Below are positions 1 through 8,996 of a DNA stretch of 20,761 bases, one piece after another. Under the pieces are notes generated by a model. That model saw only the letters and a list, made by a program, of their open reading frames with translations, made no database searches and had not been told where the DNA came from. Source of the stretch: Acidobacteriaceae bacterium (GTDB lineage Bacteria; Acidobacteriota; Terriglobia; Terriglobales; SbA1); the NCBI GenBank assembly GCA_003136335.1, contig PLEA01000506.1, positions 1-20,761 of the forward strand, read 5' to 3'. The position numbers were made by a program, and so were the translations under genes. The stretch's first letter is position 1. Each line of letters begins with the position of its first letter.

Positions 1-2345
1 TAGGTGCTGTTGGTGGTGCGCAGGCGGTCTAACAAATTGGTGTTCTCGATCTTGTGGGGCTTCATGGGGCGGAGGGTAACACCGACCTGGCTACTGTCTT
101 CACGCGCCAGAAAAGGGTGATTGAACGGCGTGGGAGCGGCTGATGGCACATCGGGCGACGCTACAAAATTCACAACGGCGCCCCAGTAATAGCCCGCGGC
201 GAGTGTGGCCTTCATGAGATATTCCGTCTGAAATGTGGCTCCGCCCTCGTGTTCGTGATAATCCTGATTGCCCGGATGCAACGGCGTACAGTACAGAGAA
301 AAACCGAGGAAGCAAAAATCCTGCGGACGGAGGCGCTCGCGGAACTCTTCGTAGGGCTTCAGAATGATCAGGGTCTGCCCTCGGCCTCGAATCACGAAGT
401 AGGGTTGGTAGAAGGTGTCGAGTCGTAATCCAGTGTGGTCAAAGTCGTAACGCAGGTTGACCGAGGGGCCCCAACTTATAATCCATCCCTTCTTTGGCCG
501 AAACCGGTAATGCAGGTCTTGGACCGTCTCGCGGATATCTACGCGATTGATAAATCCGGGAATGGTGACGAATCCCGGGGTCACGTCGTTGTAGATTCCT
601 TCGTAGATAAAGTGCAGGCCAGCGCGGTGCAATAACAGTTTTTCTGCCGGGCCGGCATAGTAGGTGCCATTGCCGACGTTGCCTGAACTGAAGGGGTAGA
701 GGTTGGCTTCGCAGTTCAGGTTCAGGTTGCTGGAAGTGGTGACGGCTTGGCCATCGAAGGTCCAGTTGGGATTGAATTTCAGGTGAGTATCGACGCCACC
801 GATGCGGTTGAATTCACCGGTGGTGGGACACTCCCAGTCGGTGTAGAGAGCGCCGACGCTGGACTGACGGAAGATGTCGCGGCTTACGTGGGCGATGGTG
901 AAGTAGGAACGCATGCCGGAGAACTGGCTGAAGTCGGGCACGGCCAGGCCGGGACTGCGATCGTCTGTCGCCAGTAGGCCGACGGAGTACGGTCCATCTT
1001 TTCCCGTCAGGCGGATTCCGGCCGAAGGATCACCGATGCTGCGCGTAAACATCAAATCCATCGGAGTGCGGAAGAAGTCTTCGTTCTCTAGGAAGAAGGG
1101 ACGTTTTTCCGGAAAATAAACGGCATAGCGCTGGTTGACGGTGATCTGCGGGTCCTCGGACTCGACCTGGCTGAAGTCGGGATTCGCTGTCATATCGACG
1201 ACGAAGTGGTCGTGGATGACGAACTTGGCATCCATGCCGGGCTGGCCCTGGACGTCGGCATGCTGGAAATAGGGATTGGCCGGATCGCGGGTGTCGAGAG
1301 CGCGGAAGCCGCGCATCACGCCATAGGGAATCAGTTCGATGTTGTGACTAGGTGAAATTCCTTCGAGCCCGTTCAACGTGGCGGCCTGGCCGAGGCGACC
1401 CGCCATCCGTTGGGAAATCGGCGGCCAGAAAGAATCTTCATTCTTACGCTGGATTCCACGATACAGAATGATTCCCCATACCTGCTGCGTCGTCGACGGA
1501 AAACGAAGGCTCTTGAAGGGAATGGCGAGCCACACCACGTAGCCCCGGCTGGTCACTTTGCCGCGGGAGTTCCACACGGTGTCAAAGGAAGTGTCGAAGT
1601 TTCCATTGACCTCGTCGCGCGCAGCCTCGGTCCAGATGGCGTCCCATTGCACGCCGAGCGGCGTGGTCTGAAAGGCGTAGGCGCGGCGCCGGTCGTGAAA
1701 GGTGTCGAGCATGATCTCAACCTGATCGTCGTCGTAGACGTCTTCGCGGCGCGACATGCGGGCGCGGACCTGCCTGGGATCGTCGAAGCAAACGAAGACC
1801 ACATAGAGATTTTTCTCGTCATAGCCGAGGTAGGCTTCGGTGGGTTCGGAGACGTTCTCTCCGTCGTGCGGGGTCCGCTGGGTGAAGCCGGTGACCTTCG
1901 CCAACTGCAGGGCGATTTCTCCTTGCGGCTGCATGCTGAGGAAGTCTTCCAAAGCTGGGGGGCGCGGCAGGCGGGGGATAGTGAGGGCGGGCGGCGTCAG
2001 CGCGGGTTTCGGGGCCGGTTGGACTTCCGGATTTTTGATTGGCGGTTCCGGCAACTGTGCCGAGGGCGGAGGATACTGGGGGGAAGTCTTGGGTGGTTGT
2101 CCGGGGATTGCAGGATTTGTCTGCGAAAGCGGCAGAGGATTTTGCGGTCCGGTTGACGGCGTCTGCGGGTTGGAAGTTGATGGCGAGGACCCGGCTTGGG
2201 AACTAGATGTCGAATTCTGAAGCAGTGCAGATTGCAGCCGAGAAGCTGAGGCGGGCAGTTCCGTTGCAAGCAAAACAAGTACGGCAACGACCGCTAGTTT
2301 CGCGAACAGATTGGCCCTTCGATGCAGAGCTCGATACAGACGCAA
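1..2345 (-). CDS. DUF5916 / carbohydrate-binding-9-like outer membrane protein (3' end outside window)
   Basis: One continuous minus-strand frame of 781 codons runs off the left edge. I chose the TTG start at 2345 because a stop lies just upstream, AGGAG sits 9 bases before it, and it gives a normal signal peptide (Arg-rich start, then AVVAVLVLLATELPASA). A Ser/Pro/Gln-rich linker follows to about residue 100. Next comes a region typical of the family-9 carbohydrate-binding fold (LYVVFVCFDD, QVEIMLDTF, WLAIPFKSLRF) to about residue 285. The rest reads like DUF5916: RMAGRLGQA, VDMTANPDFSQVE, FPEKRPFFLEN, MFTRSIG, and then alternating aromatic strands as in an outer-membrane barrel. Such proteins are common in Acidobacteria and Bacteroidota. 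They are usually annotated only by domain and the substrate is unknown. No lesion is seen. Family assignment is confident, function is not. Confidence 0.85.
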   Translation of the reverse strand, partial: MRLYRALHRRANLFAKLAVVAVLVLLATELPASASRLQSALLQNSTSSSQAGSSPSTSNPQTPSTGPQNPLPLSQTNPAIPGQPPKTSPQYPPPSAQLPEPPIKNPEVQPAPKPALTPPALTIPRLPRPPALEDFLSMQPQGEIALQLAKVTGFTQRTPHDGENVSEPTEAYLGYDEKNLYVVFVCFDDPRQVRARMSRREDVYDDDQVEIMLDTFHDRRRAYAFQTTPLGVQWDAIWTEAARDEVNGNFDTSFDTVWNSRGKVTSRGYVVWLAIPFKSLRFPSTTQQVWGIILYRGIQRKNEDSFWPPISQRMAGRLGQAATLNGLEGISPSHNIELIPYGVMRGFRALDTRDPANPYFQHADVQGQPGMDAKFVIHDHFVVDMTANPDFSQVESEDPQITVNQRYAVYFPEKRPFFLENEDFFRTPMDLMFTRSIGDPSAGIRLTGKDGPYSVGLLATDDRSPGLAVPDFSQFSGMRSYFTIAHVSRDIFRQSSVGALYTDWECPTTGEFNRIGGVDTHLKFNPNWTFDGQAVTTSSNLNLNCEANLYPFSSGNVGNGTYYAGPAEKLLLHRAGLHFIYEGIYNDVTPGFVTIPGFINRVDIRETVQDLHYRFRPKKGWIISWGPSVNLRYDFDHTGLRLDTFYQPYFVIRGRGQTLIILKPYEEFRERLRPQDFCFLGFSLYCTPLHPGNQDYHEHEGGATFQTEYLMKATLAAGYYWGAVVNFVASPDVPSAAPTPFNHPFLAREDSSQVGVTLRPMKPHKIENTNLLDRLRTTNST

Positions 2346-2587
2346 AACTCCCCCGCTCCTCCCCGCCCCCTACCGGGGGGAAGTGAGCAAGATACACCAT
2401 GAGCGCCGAAACAAAAACAGCAAAATGATGTTTGGGTGTGTCGAAGGATGCTGCCTCGGACTTCGTCGGTCCTGAGAGGGCCTTAGGACTCATCAGGTAG
2501 GAGAAAGAACCCGCAGTTTACCCAACCTCGACCTCAAGCCGGGTCACAAATACTTCCGATTCATTCAGGCAGGCTCCTCGTTTCATT
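2346..2587. other. Intergenic region between the DUF5916 gene and ruvB
   Basis: These 242 bases lie downstream of ruvB and upstream of the DUF5916 gene, both on the minus strand. They hold the AGGAG ribosome-binding site of the DUF5916 gene near 2355 and a C/G-rich stretch at about 2350-2382. I see no gene, no convincing terminator and no clear promoter boxes. Confidence 0.4.
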
Positions 2588-3640
2588 CTAGAACAACGAA
2601 GTTTGCCTGCGAGACGGCGTAATTTTGAAATACTCATAGGCCAACTGTGTGGCGACGCGGCCGCGGGGGGTGCGGTTCAGGAATCCGATCTGCATCAGGA
2701 AGGGCTCGTAGATTTCTTCGATGGCATCCGGCTCTTCGGCCAGCACCGCCGCCAAGGTGTTCACGCCGACTGGGCCGCCCTGATATTTCTCGATGATGGT
2801 CAAGAGCAGCCGCCGGTCCACTTCATCGAATCCGTAGTGATCGACTTCGAGCATCTCGAGCGCGGCCTTCGCCGTGGGCTCGTCAATCTTGCCGGCGCTG
2901 CGCACCTGGGCGTAGTCTCGCACGCGACGCAAGAGTCGGTTTGCGATTCTGGGTGTGCCCCGCGAACGGCTGGCAATTTCTTTCGCGCCAGCGTCGTTGA
3001 CTTCAACGCCGATGATCTCCGCCGACCGCTCTACTATCACCTGCAAATCTTCGGGAGCATAGAACTCGAGCCGCAGCACGATGCCGAAGCGGGAGCGCAG
3101 GGGCGCCGAGATCAGTCCGGCCCGTGTGGTGGCGCCCACGAAAGTGAAGGGCTTCACTTCCAGCGTGTGGGTGCGCGCCGACGGACCTTGGCCAATAATA
3201 ATGTCGAGCTTGTAATCTTCCAGGGCGGAATAGAGCAGTTCTTCCAGCACTGGCTGCAGACGGTGGATTTCGTCGATGAAGAGCACCTGCTTGTCCTGCA
3301 TGTTGGTAATGATCGCGGTCAGGTCACCTTTGATCTGCAGAAGCGGCGCGGCCGTGGGCTGGAAGTGCACGCCTAGCTCGTTGGCAATAATGTTGGCCAG
3401 CGTGGTCTTGCCGAGGCCCGGAGGGCCGTAGAGGAGCACGTGGTCCATAGCCTCGCCACGCGAGCGTGCGGCTTCGATTGCGACCGCCAGATTCTCTTTA
3501 ACTTTTTTCTGCCCGATAAACTCAGCCAGGCGCTGCGGCCGCAGCTTCAGCTCAAATGAAGAATCGTCCTCGACGGACGCGGCAGAGACTAGGCGCTCAC
3601 GATTATGGTTGAGGTCAGGATTGTTTTTCGCGGTAGCCAC
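2588..3640 (-). CDS. ruvB: Holliday junction branch migration helicase RuvB
   Basis: The gene encodes 350 residues, the normal size for RuvB, the AAA+ ATPase that with RuvA drives branch migration of Holliday junctions during recombinational repair. Visible motifs are the Walker A GPPGLGKT (72-79), the Walker [10 protein letters not shown] with DEIH at 123-126, sensor 1 FVGATTRAG (168-175), and the arginine-finger segment PLRSRF (about 180-185). The C-terminal winged-helix domain includes [12 protein letters not shown] and [17 protein letters not shown]. The start is GTG at 3640 with only a weak ribosome-binding site, so a slightly different start is possible. ruvA and ruvC are not adjacent in this window. 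The gene is intact and conserved throughout, which shows that the assembly is reliable in this part. Confidence 0.97.
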   Translation of the reverse strand: MATAKNNPDLNHNRERLVSAASVEDDSSFELKLRPQRLAEFIGQKKVKENLAVAIEAARSRGEAMDHVLLYGPPGLGKTTLANIIANELGVHFQPTAAPLLQIKGDLTAIITNMQDKQVLFIDEIHRLQPVLEELLYSALEDYKLDIIIGQGPSARTHTLEVKPFTFVGATTRAGLISAPLRSRFGIVLRLEFYAPEDLQVIVERSAEIIGVEVNDAGAKEIASRSRGTPRIANRLLRRVRDYAQVRSAGKIDEPTAKAALEMLEVDHYGFDEVDRRLLLTIIEKYQGGPVGVNTLAAVLAEEPDAIEEIYEPFLMQIGFLNRTPRGRVATQLAYEYFKITPSRRQTSLF

Positions 3641-3858
3641 TGCTTCGGATGGTAGAACGAAACGCGAAGCCGCGCAATTGTCAGCTAACGGCGGAATTCA
3701 CGGAATCTTAATGGCGGTGTCACCGCACTGTAACAAATCCCGGCTAGGGTCTCTAAATTGACTCGGATGGATTTCAGCGTCCTGGCAAGGGTTTGAAAGT
3801 GCCAGAGCCGATTTCCAAGTCCAACGACCATTCTCATCGAAAAATTCAGGAGACAATC

Positions 3859-5121
3859 ATGAAAAGAACCAGCTTAGCTCTGGGCCTGTTGGCCACACTC
3901 ACGGGCGCCGTGATGGCGCAGGAAGGCGCGGTGCCCAGGGGCATTCCGCATCTCGACCACGTTTTCGTCATCATGATGGAAAACCATGGTTACACCGAAA
4001 TACTCAACAACCCCAACGCTCCATTCATCAGTAAGTACGCCAGGAAGGCCAATCTCGCTGCCAACTACTTCGCCGTCGCCCATCCCAGCCTGACTAACTA
4101 TCTCGAAATCGTAGGAGGATCGAACTTCGGCATCCACAGCGACAATGTCCCGGACTGGCATAACGGAAATTGCGCGACGAATCTTTCTACGGGAATTCCG
4201 AACACCGACAATCCGCCCAGCCCCGCCATTTGCCCCATCTCCGGCAGCGGAGCCGATGCCGCAACTCCCGTACTCGACTGCAGCAACGAGGTTACGGGAC
4301 CTCCGTGCGATATCAACATAGACGGCAAAACATCCTACAAGGCGGCCACTGACACCCTTGGAATTACGATCGCCGAGCAATTGGTGGCTGCAGGCAAGAC
4401 CTGGAAGACCTACCAGGAAAATCTTCCGATGAGCGGTCCGGACCTGGTGGATTACAGCGATGGGAACTTCACCAACAATACAGATTTCAGCAAGATTAAC
4501 CCGCAACTGACTCCGCCGCTGACTACCGGCGACATCGTGCAGCTCTACGCCTCCAAACACAACCCCTTCGTCTATTTTCAGGACGTGCAGCAGGGCACCA
4601 ACCCGTTGCTGAGCTATTCCCAGATGGGTGGCTTTGACGGCGGACGCGGCCTGTGGAGCGACCTGGCTTCCGGCAAGGTACCGAATTTTTCTTACATTGT
4701 GCCCAACCAGTGCAATGACCAGCACGGGCGCGGTAACGGAACCGCCTTCTGCGGCTCCGATCCCAACGACAACGGCACACAGGCAGGCCTTAACCCGGCA
4801 TTACTCATCCTGGGCGACCAGGAAGTCGAGAAGATTGTGAAAGCCATTCACGAATCCCCGGTATGGAAAAGAGGCCACAGCGCGATTGTCGTGGTTTGGG
4901 ATGAAAACGATTACTCCGTCCAACCCGTCATCAACCAAGTCGTAACCATCGTGGATACCAACTATGGCTTCCACGAGCTGCAGAGTGGAGAGTTTTACAC
5001 GCACTTCTCTGTGCTGCGCTCGATCGAGGGAGGCTTCGGCATCCCTTGTCTGAACCATGCTTGCGATTCGAGTACAAAGGCCATGACCGACCTGTTCAAC
5101 GAGCAGGAGCCCAGGTTCTAG
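3859..5121 (+). CDS. Secreted phosphoesterase (PF04185, phospholipase C / acid phosphatase-like)
   Basis: I place the start at ATG 3859, with AGGAGA at 3848-3853, giving 420 residues and a clear signal peptide (KRTSLALGLLATLTGAVMA, cleavage before QEG). The frame is open further upstream to a GTG at 3793, but that start has no ribosome-binding site and would bury the signal peptide. The mature protein begins with HLDHVFVIMMENHGYTEI, the hallmark N terminus of the PF04185 phosphoesterase family. AHPSLTNYLEIVGG and VVVWDENDYS fit the metal- and nucleophile-bearing segments of the same fold. Several cysteines (CATN, CPISG, CNDQ, CLNHACD) suit an exported disulfide-bonded protein. The family includes acid phosphatases and phospholipases C, and the substrate cannot be told from sequence. 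The gene is monocistronic, with a hairpin terminator 16 bases after the stop. Confidence 0.9.
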   Translation: MKRTSLALGLLATLTGAVMAQEGAVPRGIPHLDHVFVIMMENHGYTEILNNPNAPFISKYARKANLAANYFAVAHPSLTNYLEIVGGSNFGIHSDNVPDWHNGNCATNLSTGIPNTDNPPSPAICPISGSGADAATPVLDCSNEVTGPPCDINIDGKTSYKAATDTLGITIAEQLVAAGKTWKTYQENLPMSGPDLVDYSDGNFTNNTDFSKINPQLTPPLTTGDIVQLYASKHNPFVYFQDVQQGTNPLLSYSQMGGFDGGRGLWSDLASGKVPNFSYIVPNQCNDQHGRGNGTAFCGSDPNDNGTQAGLNPALLILGDQEVEKIVKAIHESPVWKRGHSAIVVVWDENDYSVQPVINQVVTIVDTNYGFHELQSGEFYTHFSVLRSIEGGFGIPCLNHACDSSTKAMTDLFNEQEPRF

Positions 5122-5137
5122 TAAAAAGTGTGGCGGC

Positions 5138-5171
5138 GGGACCGATCCTGCGGATCGGTCCCGATTTCTTT
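5138..5171 (+). terminator. Hairpin terminator after the phosphoesterase gene
   Basis: A perfect 11-bp inverted repeat, GGGACCGATCC (5138-5148) and GGATCGGTCCC (5152-5162), flanks a 3-base loop. It is followed by GATTTCTTT. The stem is strong and the T-rich tail is interrupted. The position just after the stop codon at 5121 fits an intrinsic terminator. Confidence 0.75.
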
Positions 5172-5524
<353 letters not shown>

Positions 5525-6033
5525 GGCGTGCGGAGCTATAGTTTACCACGGGGGTTGTGAGTGGGGACGGCTTGTGAGAGTCGGTGTTCTCGTTGCAGGG
5601 CGTTGCTACTCACGGAAAGCCTGAATTCTTGTTCGTGATTCGTAACGCAAAACAATGGGCGGCAAATTTCGCGCTCGCGTCGTAGACAATGCCCTCAATA
5701 ATGGGAGAATTGAGTGGCTCCGGACGACTGCCCCAGTTGCGGCGGTACTGGATATGTTGCGAAGCCGGTGGACTTGAACGGTAAGTCTGAAGGCGTCGCA
5801 TTTATCCGCTTAGAATGTCCCGCTTGCGGGGGGACAGGCCGGATGCACCCAATCCCTCCTTCGACCGCCGGCTGACCGCACGGCCTGCGGTGCTTGCGAA
5901 AACGTTCGGAACCGGGCCGTCATACTTCCCGTCCCTACGGTTGACGGTCCGGGCCGTGCGTTCGCGGAGCAAGTCTCCGCTTTGACCCCTCTATCCATTG
6001 CTCTTGGATTTGACTCGCCACGGTGTCGAGCGT
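5525..6033. other. Gene-free, GC-rich stretch with hairpins downstream of the diguanylate cyclase gene
   Basis: No protein gene is convincing in these 509 bases. The half near the cyclase stop holds short perfect hairpins: CCCGC-TT-GCGGG (5819-5830) and GCGGAG-CAAGT-CTCCGC (5964-5980). A 9-base direct repeat CCGGGCCGT is present at 5912-5920 and 5949-5957. None is followed by a T tract on the minus strand, so these are not clear intrinsic terminators. An open frame at 5610-5801 (-) has no ribosome-binding site or family signature, and I do not call it a gene. Confidence 0.4.
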
Positions 6034-7344
6034 TCAGGCAATTCCAGCAGTTTTGATGCGAGGTCGTCGGAGGGATGCCGTCTCCACCCGATTCCGTCCG
6101 TTGGCCTTGGCTCGATACAGAGCTTTGTCGGCCGCTTGCAGGACCTGTTTGGGGTCGGACTCGTGCTTCGCAGAGGTCGCGACGCCGATGCTGATGGTCA
6201 CGGAAAGCGGAGCTGGACCTGATTCCTGGGCGAGCTGCCGAATCGCGTCGCCCTTGCGAGCGCGACTGCGAGTGCGGTCGTTGCGGCGATCCGGTCCGCG
6301 GGGGGCTTGGCGGCGGTCGCCGGCTCGCATGCGGAACTCGGAGGATTCGATCGTCGCCCGCAACTGCTCCAGATGATCCACAACTTCGGAAGTGGTTTTC
6401 CCCGCGAAAAGAATATTGAACTCCTCCCCGCCACAACGATAGGCCTGTCCCCCTCCGGTTACGCGCGCCAGGCTAGCCGCGACCAAGCGTAAGACCTGGT
6501 CGCCGGTGTCGTGGCCGTAGGTGTCGTTGAAGCGCTTGAAGTGATCAATATCCACGACTGCGATCGAATAGGGAGGCTGCAGCCGGAGGAGCGCATCGTT
6601 GAAGGCGCGGCGGGACGGCAGCGTGGTGAGCTCATCGTGGTAAGCAAGAAGGTAGGAGTTTTCAATGATCGAGGCCGCCAGGATGCATGCCGCAGTGGTG
6701 GAGTACAGGGTCGAAATGCGGGTGGTTCCGGTGAAACGCAGAGACAGAAAAAAGGCGGAGAGTGACCACAGGAAAGCGCTGTCGACGGGCTTTCGGGTGA
6801 ACAGGAACCGTGTCAGCAAGACGATGACCGCCGCCGCGAAGACCAGTAGCGCGTACTCCGGCAAAAAGACTGTAGTCGCCAGGTGATGCGGATGCGCAGG
6901 AGACGGTGGCAGCGCTTCTGCCGCGCGGCAGAGCACGGTCACGATCACGAATTGCACGAACAGCACCAGGCCGACGGGCACGGTGGCAGAGACGGTGAAG
7001 CCGCGCTCCTGCATCAGCGCGATGAGAACGAAGTTCAGGGGCACCAGCACGGCGGCGGCCTGCACGGCCACCCATCCCGGGGTTCCGGGCGAGATAAATC
7101 CTCCACCAAAGAGAGCGATTGCTTCCTGAGCTAGAAAAAGCACCACCAGTGCGAAGAAGATGCGGCTGGAATGGAATCGCCAAGCCAGCAACATTCCGCC
7201 GATCAGTGAGCAATAGCACAGAAAGCTGAGTGCGGGTAGAGCCAGGGTCAGCCAACCGGAATAGACGAGCAGCACAACAACCAAGAGCAGAACTCCGCCA
7301 GGGAGAGCTAGAGACTTTAGCGTGGTTTTGCTCCACATCCCCAA
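6034..7344 (-). CDS. Membrane-anchored GGDEF diguanylate cyclase
   Basis: The 436-residue protein starts with about six to seven hydrophobic segments (roughly residues 12-230). It ends in a GGDEF domain that should make cyclic di-GMP from two GTP on the cytoplasmic side. The domain begins at YHDELTTLPSRRAF (235-248), continues through DIDHFKRFNDTYGH, has the active-site GGEEF at 305-309, and ends in SVTISIG and ADKALYRAKANGRN. The RxxD inhibitory site five residues before GGEEF is missing (TGGG there), so I infer weak or no product inhibition. A strongly basic insertion (about 343-370, GDRRQAPRGPDRR and onward) lies before SVTISIG. TTG at 7344 is favoured by GGAG 7 bases upstream; ATG at 7338 is the alternative. 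The gene faces away from the two-component genes. The N terminus matches no sensor family I can name. Confidence 0.9.
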   Translation of the reverse strand: MGMWSKTTLKSLALPGGVLLLVVVLLVYSGWLTLALPALSFLCYCSLIGGMLLAWRFHSSRIFFALVVLFLAQEAIALFGGGFISPGTPGWVAVQAAAVLVPLNFVLIALMQERGFTVSATVPVGLVLFVQFVIVTVLCRAAEALPPSPAHPHHLATTVFLPEYALLVFAAAVIVLLTRFLFTRKPVDSAFLWSLSAFFLSLRFTGTTRISTLYSTTAACILAASIIENSYLLAYHDELTTLPSRRAFNDALLRLQPPYSIAVVDIDHFKRFNDTYGHDTGDQVLRLVAASLARVTGGGQAYRCGGEEFNILFAGKTTSEVVDHLEQLRATIESSEFRMRAGDRRQAPRGPDRRNDRTRSRARKGDAIRQLAQESGPAPLSVTISIGVATSAKHESDPKQVLQAADKALYRAKANGRNRVETASLRRPRIKTAGIA

Positions 7345-7584
7345 GGCGGGACTCCAGTCAGAAAAACTTCCTTCGGAATTATCTCTGGTGAGCAGGCAGG
7401 AAGGAATTGGCCGGTGAGGTTCGCTCCAGAATGAAACTCAATCCGCGCGGATGTATGCCGAAGGTTCCTATTTGAAACCCAGCGCCATTCTTGCCCATAC
7501 ATACCTTTGTGTGGGCTTAGTTTTGTCTGCAATTGAGCAGTTTCTAACTAGACTTGCCTTGTTGAATTAAGGACGGCTCACCTT
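7345..7584. promoter_or_regulatory. Divergent intergenic region (diguanylate cyclase / response regulator operon)
   Basis: These 240 bases separate two divergently transcribed units, so promoters for both should lie here. The 3' part is AT-richer (for example TTTCTAACTAGACTTGCC near 7540-7557), and AAGGA lies before ATG 7585. I cannot fix -35/-10 boxes with confidence, and no sigma-54 or sigma-28 consensus is visible. Confidence 0.4.
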
Positions 7585-8286
7585 ATGCGAATTCTTATTG
7601 CAGAAGATGATGAAGCGCTGGCGAGATTCGTTCGCCAGGGTCTGGAAGGCGAACACTACTCGGTGGACGTTTTTCCGGATGGCGAACAGGCTCGGACGGC
7701 AGCGACTCAGCTGGAGTACGACGTCGTAATTCTCGACTTGAACCTGCCGAAACTGGACGGAATCAGCGTTCTGCGCCACTTGCGCTCGAAAAAGCCGAGC
7801 CTGCCGGTGCTGGTACTGACCCAGCGTACACGAGTGGAAGACCGTGTACAGTGCTTGGATACAGGCGCGGACGACTACCTGGCCAAACCATTTTCGTTCA
7901 GCGAGCTTTCTGCCCGTATTCGGGCGCTGGTGCGGCGCAGTCACCTGCCTTCGGAGTCCGTGCTGATCGCGGCCGATCTGAAACTGGACCGGGTACAACG
8001 GCTCGTCGAACGCGCCACTCGCAGGATCGATCTGACCGCGAAAGAATTTGCCCTCCTGGAATACCTGCTGCTCAATGTGGGACGCAGAGTTACTCGCTCC
8101 ATGATTATTGAGCACGTCTGGAATCTTACGTTTGATACGACCACCAACGTGGTGGACGTTTATATCAACTACCTGCGCCGCAAAATCGACGATGGCCACC
8201 CCACGAAGCTGATCCACACGGTGCGCGGCGTGGGATACGAGTTGAGTGGTCCATCGGAGATTGCGGCATCCGAGGTTCGAGTATGA
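7585..8286 (+). CDS. OmpR/PhoB-family response regulator
   Basis: The 233-residue protein has a complete receiver domain: acidic pair D8/D9, phospho-acceptor D51 in VVILDLNLP, conserved T79, and K101 in LAKPF. A complete winged-helix DNA-binding domain follows (TAKEFALLEYLLLNVGRRV, VDVYINYLRRK, IHTVRGVGYEL). It should be a phosphorylation-controlled transcription factor. Its stop overlaps the next start by ATGA (8283-8286), so it is translationally coupled to the kinase-like gene and then to the sigma-54 activator. That operon stands just upstream of the flagellar remnants, so control of motility genes is a reasonable inference. The true targets are unknown. The gene is intact. Confidence 0.92.
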   Translation: MRILIAEDDEALARFVRQGLEGEHYSVDVFPDGEQARTAATQLEYDVVILDLNLPKLDGISVLRHLRSKKPSLPVLVLTQRTRVEDRVQCLDTGADDYLAKPFSFSELSARIRALVRRSHLPSESVLIAADLKLDRVQRLVERATRRIDLTAKEFALLEYLLLNVGRRVTRSMIIEHVWNLTFDTTTNVVDVYINYLRRKIDDGHPTKLIHTVRGVGYELSGPSEIAASEVRV

Positions 8287-8996
8287 GCGGCGCCGCTCCT
8301 CAACTCGCGCCCCAGCGGGCAATCGGGGCACTGCCCAAGGGACGCAGCCCGCTGCAACATCTGCTGCATGCTCTCAACCAGCCGCTGACGGGTCTGCAGT
8401 GTTCGCTGGAACTGGCGGCGGCGAGCGCGCGGCGCAAAGAGGAATACGTCCGTGCGCTGCGCGAAGGCCTGGAGCTTACCGGGCGAATGCGAATTTTAGT
8501 GGAAGCCATCCGCGAACTGGCGGACACCCCGCCGTGGGATTCGGAAGCAAGTGAGCCATTCCAGTTCGACGCACTGCTGCGCGACACGGCCGACGACCTG
8601 CTTCCGATCGCCGAGGCCAAGAGCGTGCACCTGTTGCTGGAGAGCAATGCTCCGCTCGCGGTCCTAGGCGATCGGCGCTGTATGGCGACGCTGATCTTTC
8701 GCTTTCTCGAGTCAGTTTTGAGTCTGACTCGGAAGGGAAGCGAACTGAAGATCGTGATTGCGCCGGAACGAGAACAAGCTTGCTTCGTAGTCTCTTGGAA
8801 CCCAGGACCTGTCCCCGTGCATTCGCCCTTTTCGCGGCAGGAACTGGGTCTGCTGATCGCGCAGGCTGGATTGGAGCGGGCCGGCGCGGAATGGACTTAT
8901 AGCCGGGAGGAAGCGACGCAGACCTGCACCGTTCGACTGCGTCTAGCCTCCTTCTTTACCGCATTGCCACCGCGCAGATTGGGAGAATTGAAATGA
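8283..8996 (+). CDS. Degenerate histidine-kinase-like protein
   Basis: The 237-residue soluble protein contains HALNQPLTGLQ (H29 onward), resembling the HisKA phospho-acceptor segment with H followed by N-Q-P-L. The C-terminal half has a weak HATPase-like pattern. The N box is not recognisable (RFLESVLSLTRKG where an asparagine-rich helix is expected), and the G1 position reads WNPGPVP instead of DxGxG. No membrane segment or sensor domain is seen. It may have lost ATP binding and could act as a phosphotransfer or partner protein for the regulators on either side. Decay is the alternative, although the frame is fully open with ATGA overlaps at both ends (8283 and 8993). Context suggests a three-gene signalling operon. 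Specific function is not known. Confidence 0.7.
   Translation: MSGAAPQLAPQRAIGALPKGRSPLQHLLHALNQPLTGLQCSLELAAASARRKEEYVRALREGLELTGRMRILVEAIRELADTPPWDSEASEPFQFDALLRDTADDLLPIAEAKSVHLLLESNAPLAVLGDRRCMATLIFRFLESVLSLTRKGSELKIVIAPEREQACFVVSWNPGPVPVHSPFSRQELGLLIAQAGLERAGAEWTYSREEATQTCTVRLRLASFFTALPPRRLGELK

Noticed and set aside
2603..3376. 257-codon plus-strand frame opposite ruvB
   Set aside because: It is the antisense shadow of ruvB.
3874..4725. 283-codon minus-strand frame opposite the phosphoesterase gene
   Set aside because: It is a shadow of an intact, well-recognised gene, with no ribosome-binding site or family motif.
5610..5801. 63-codon minus-strand frame between tRNA-Ser and the cyclase gene
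   Set aside because: It has no ribosome-binding site, no recognisable motif and unremarkable length for chance.
7567..8331. 254-codon minus-strand frame opposite the OmpR-type regulator
   Set aside because: It is a shadow of an intact response regulator, and its composition is atypical of proteins.
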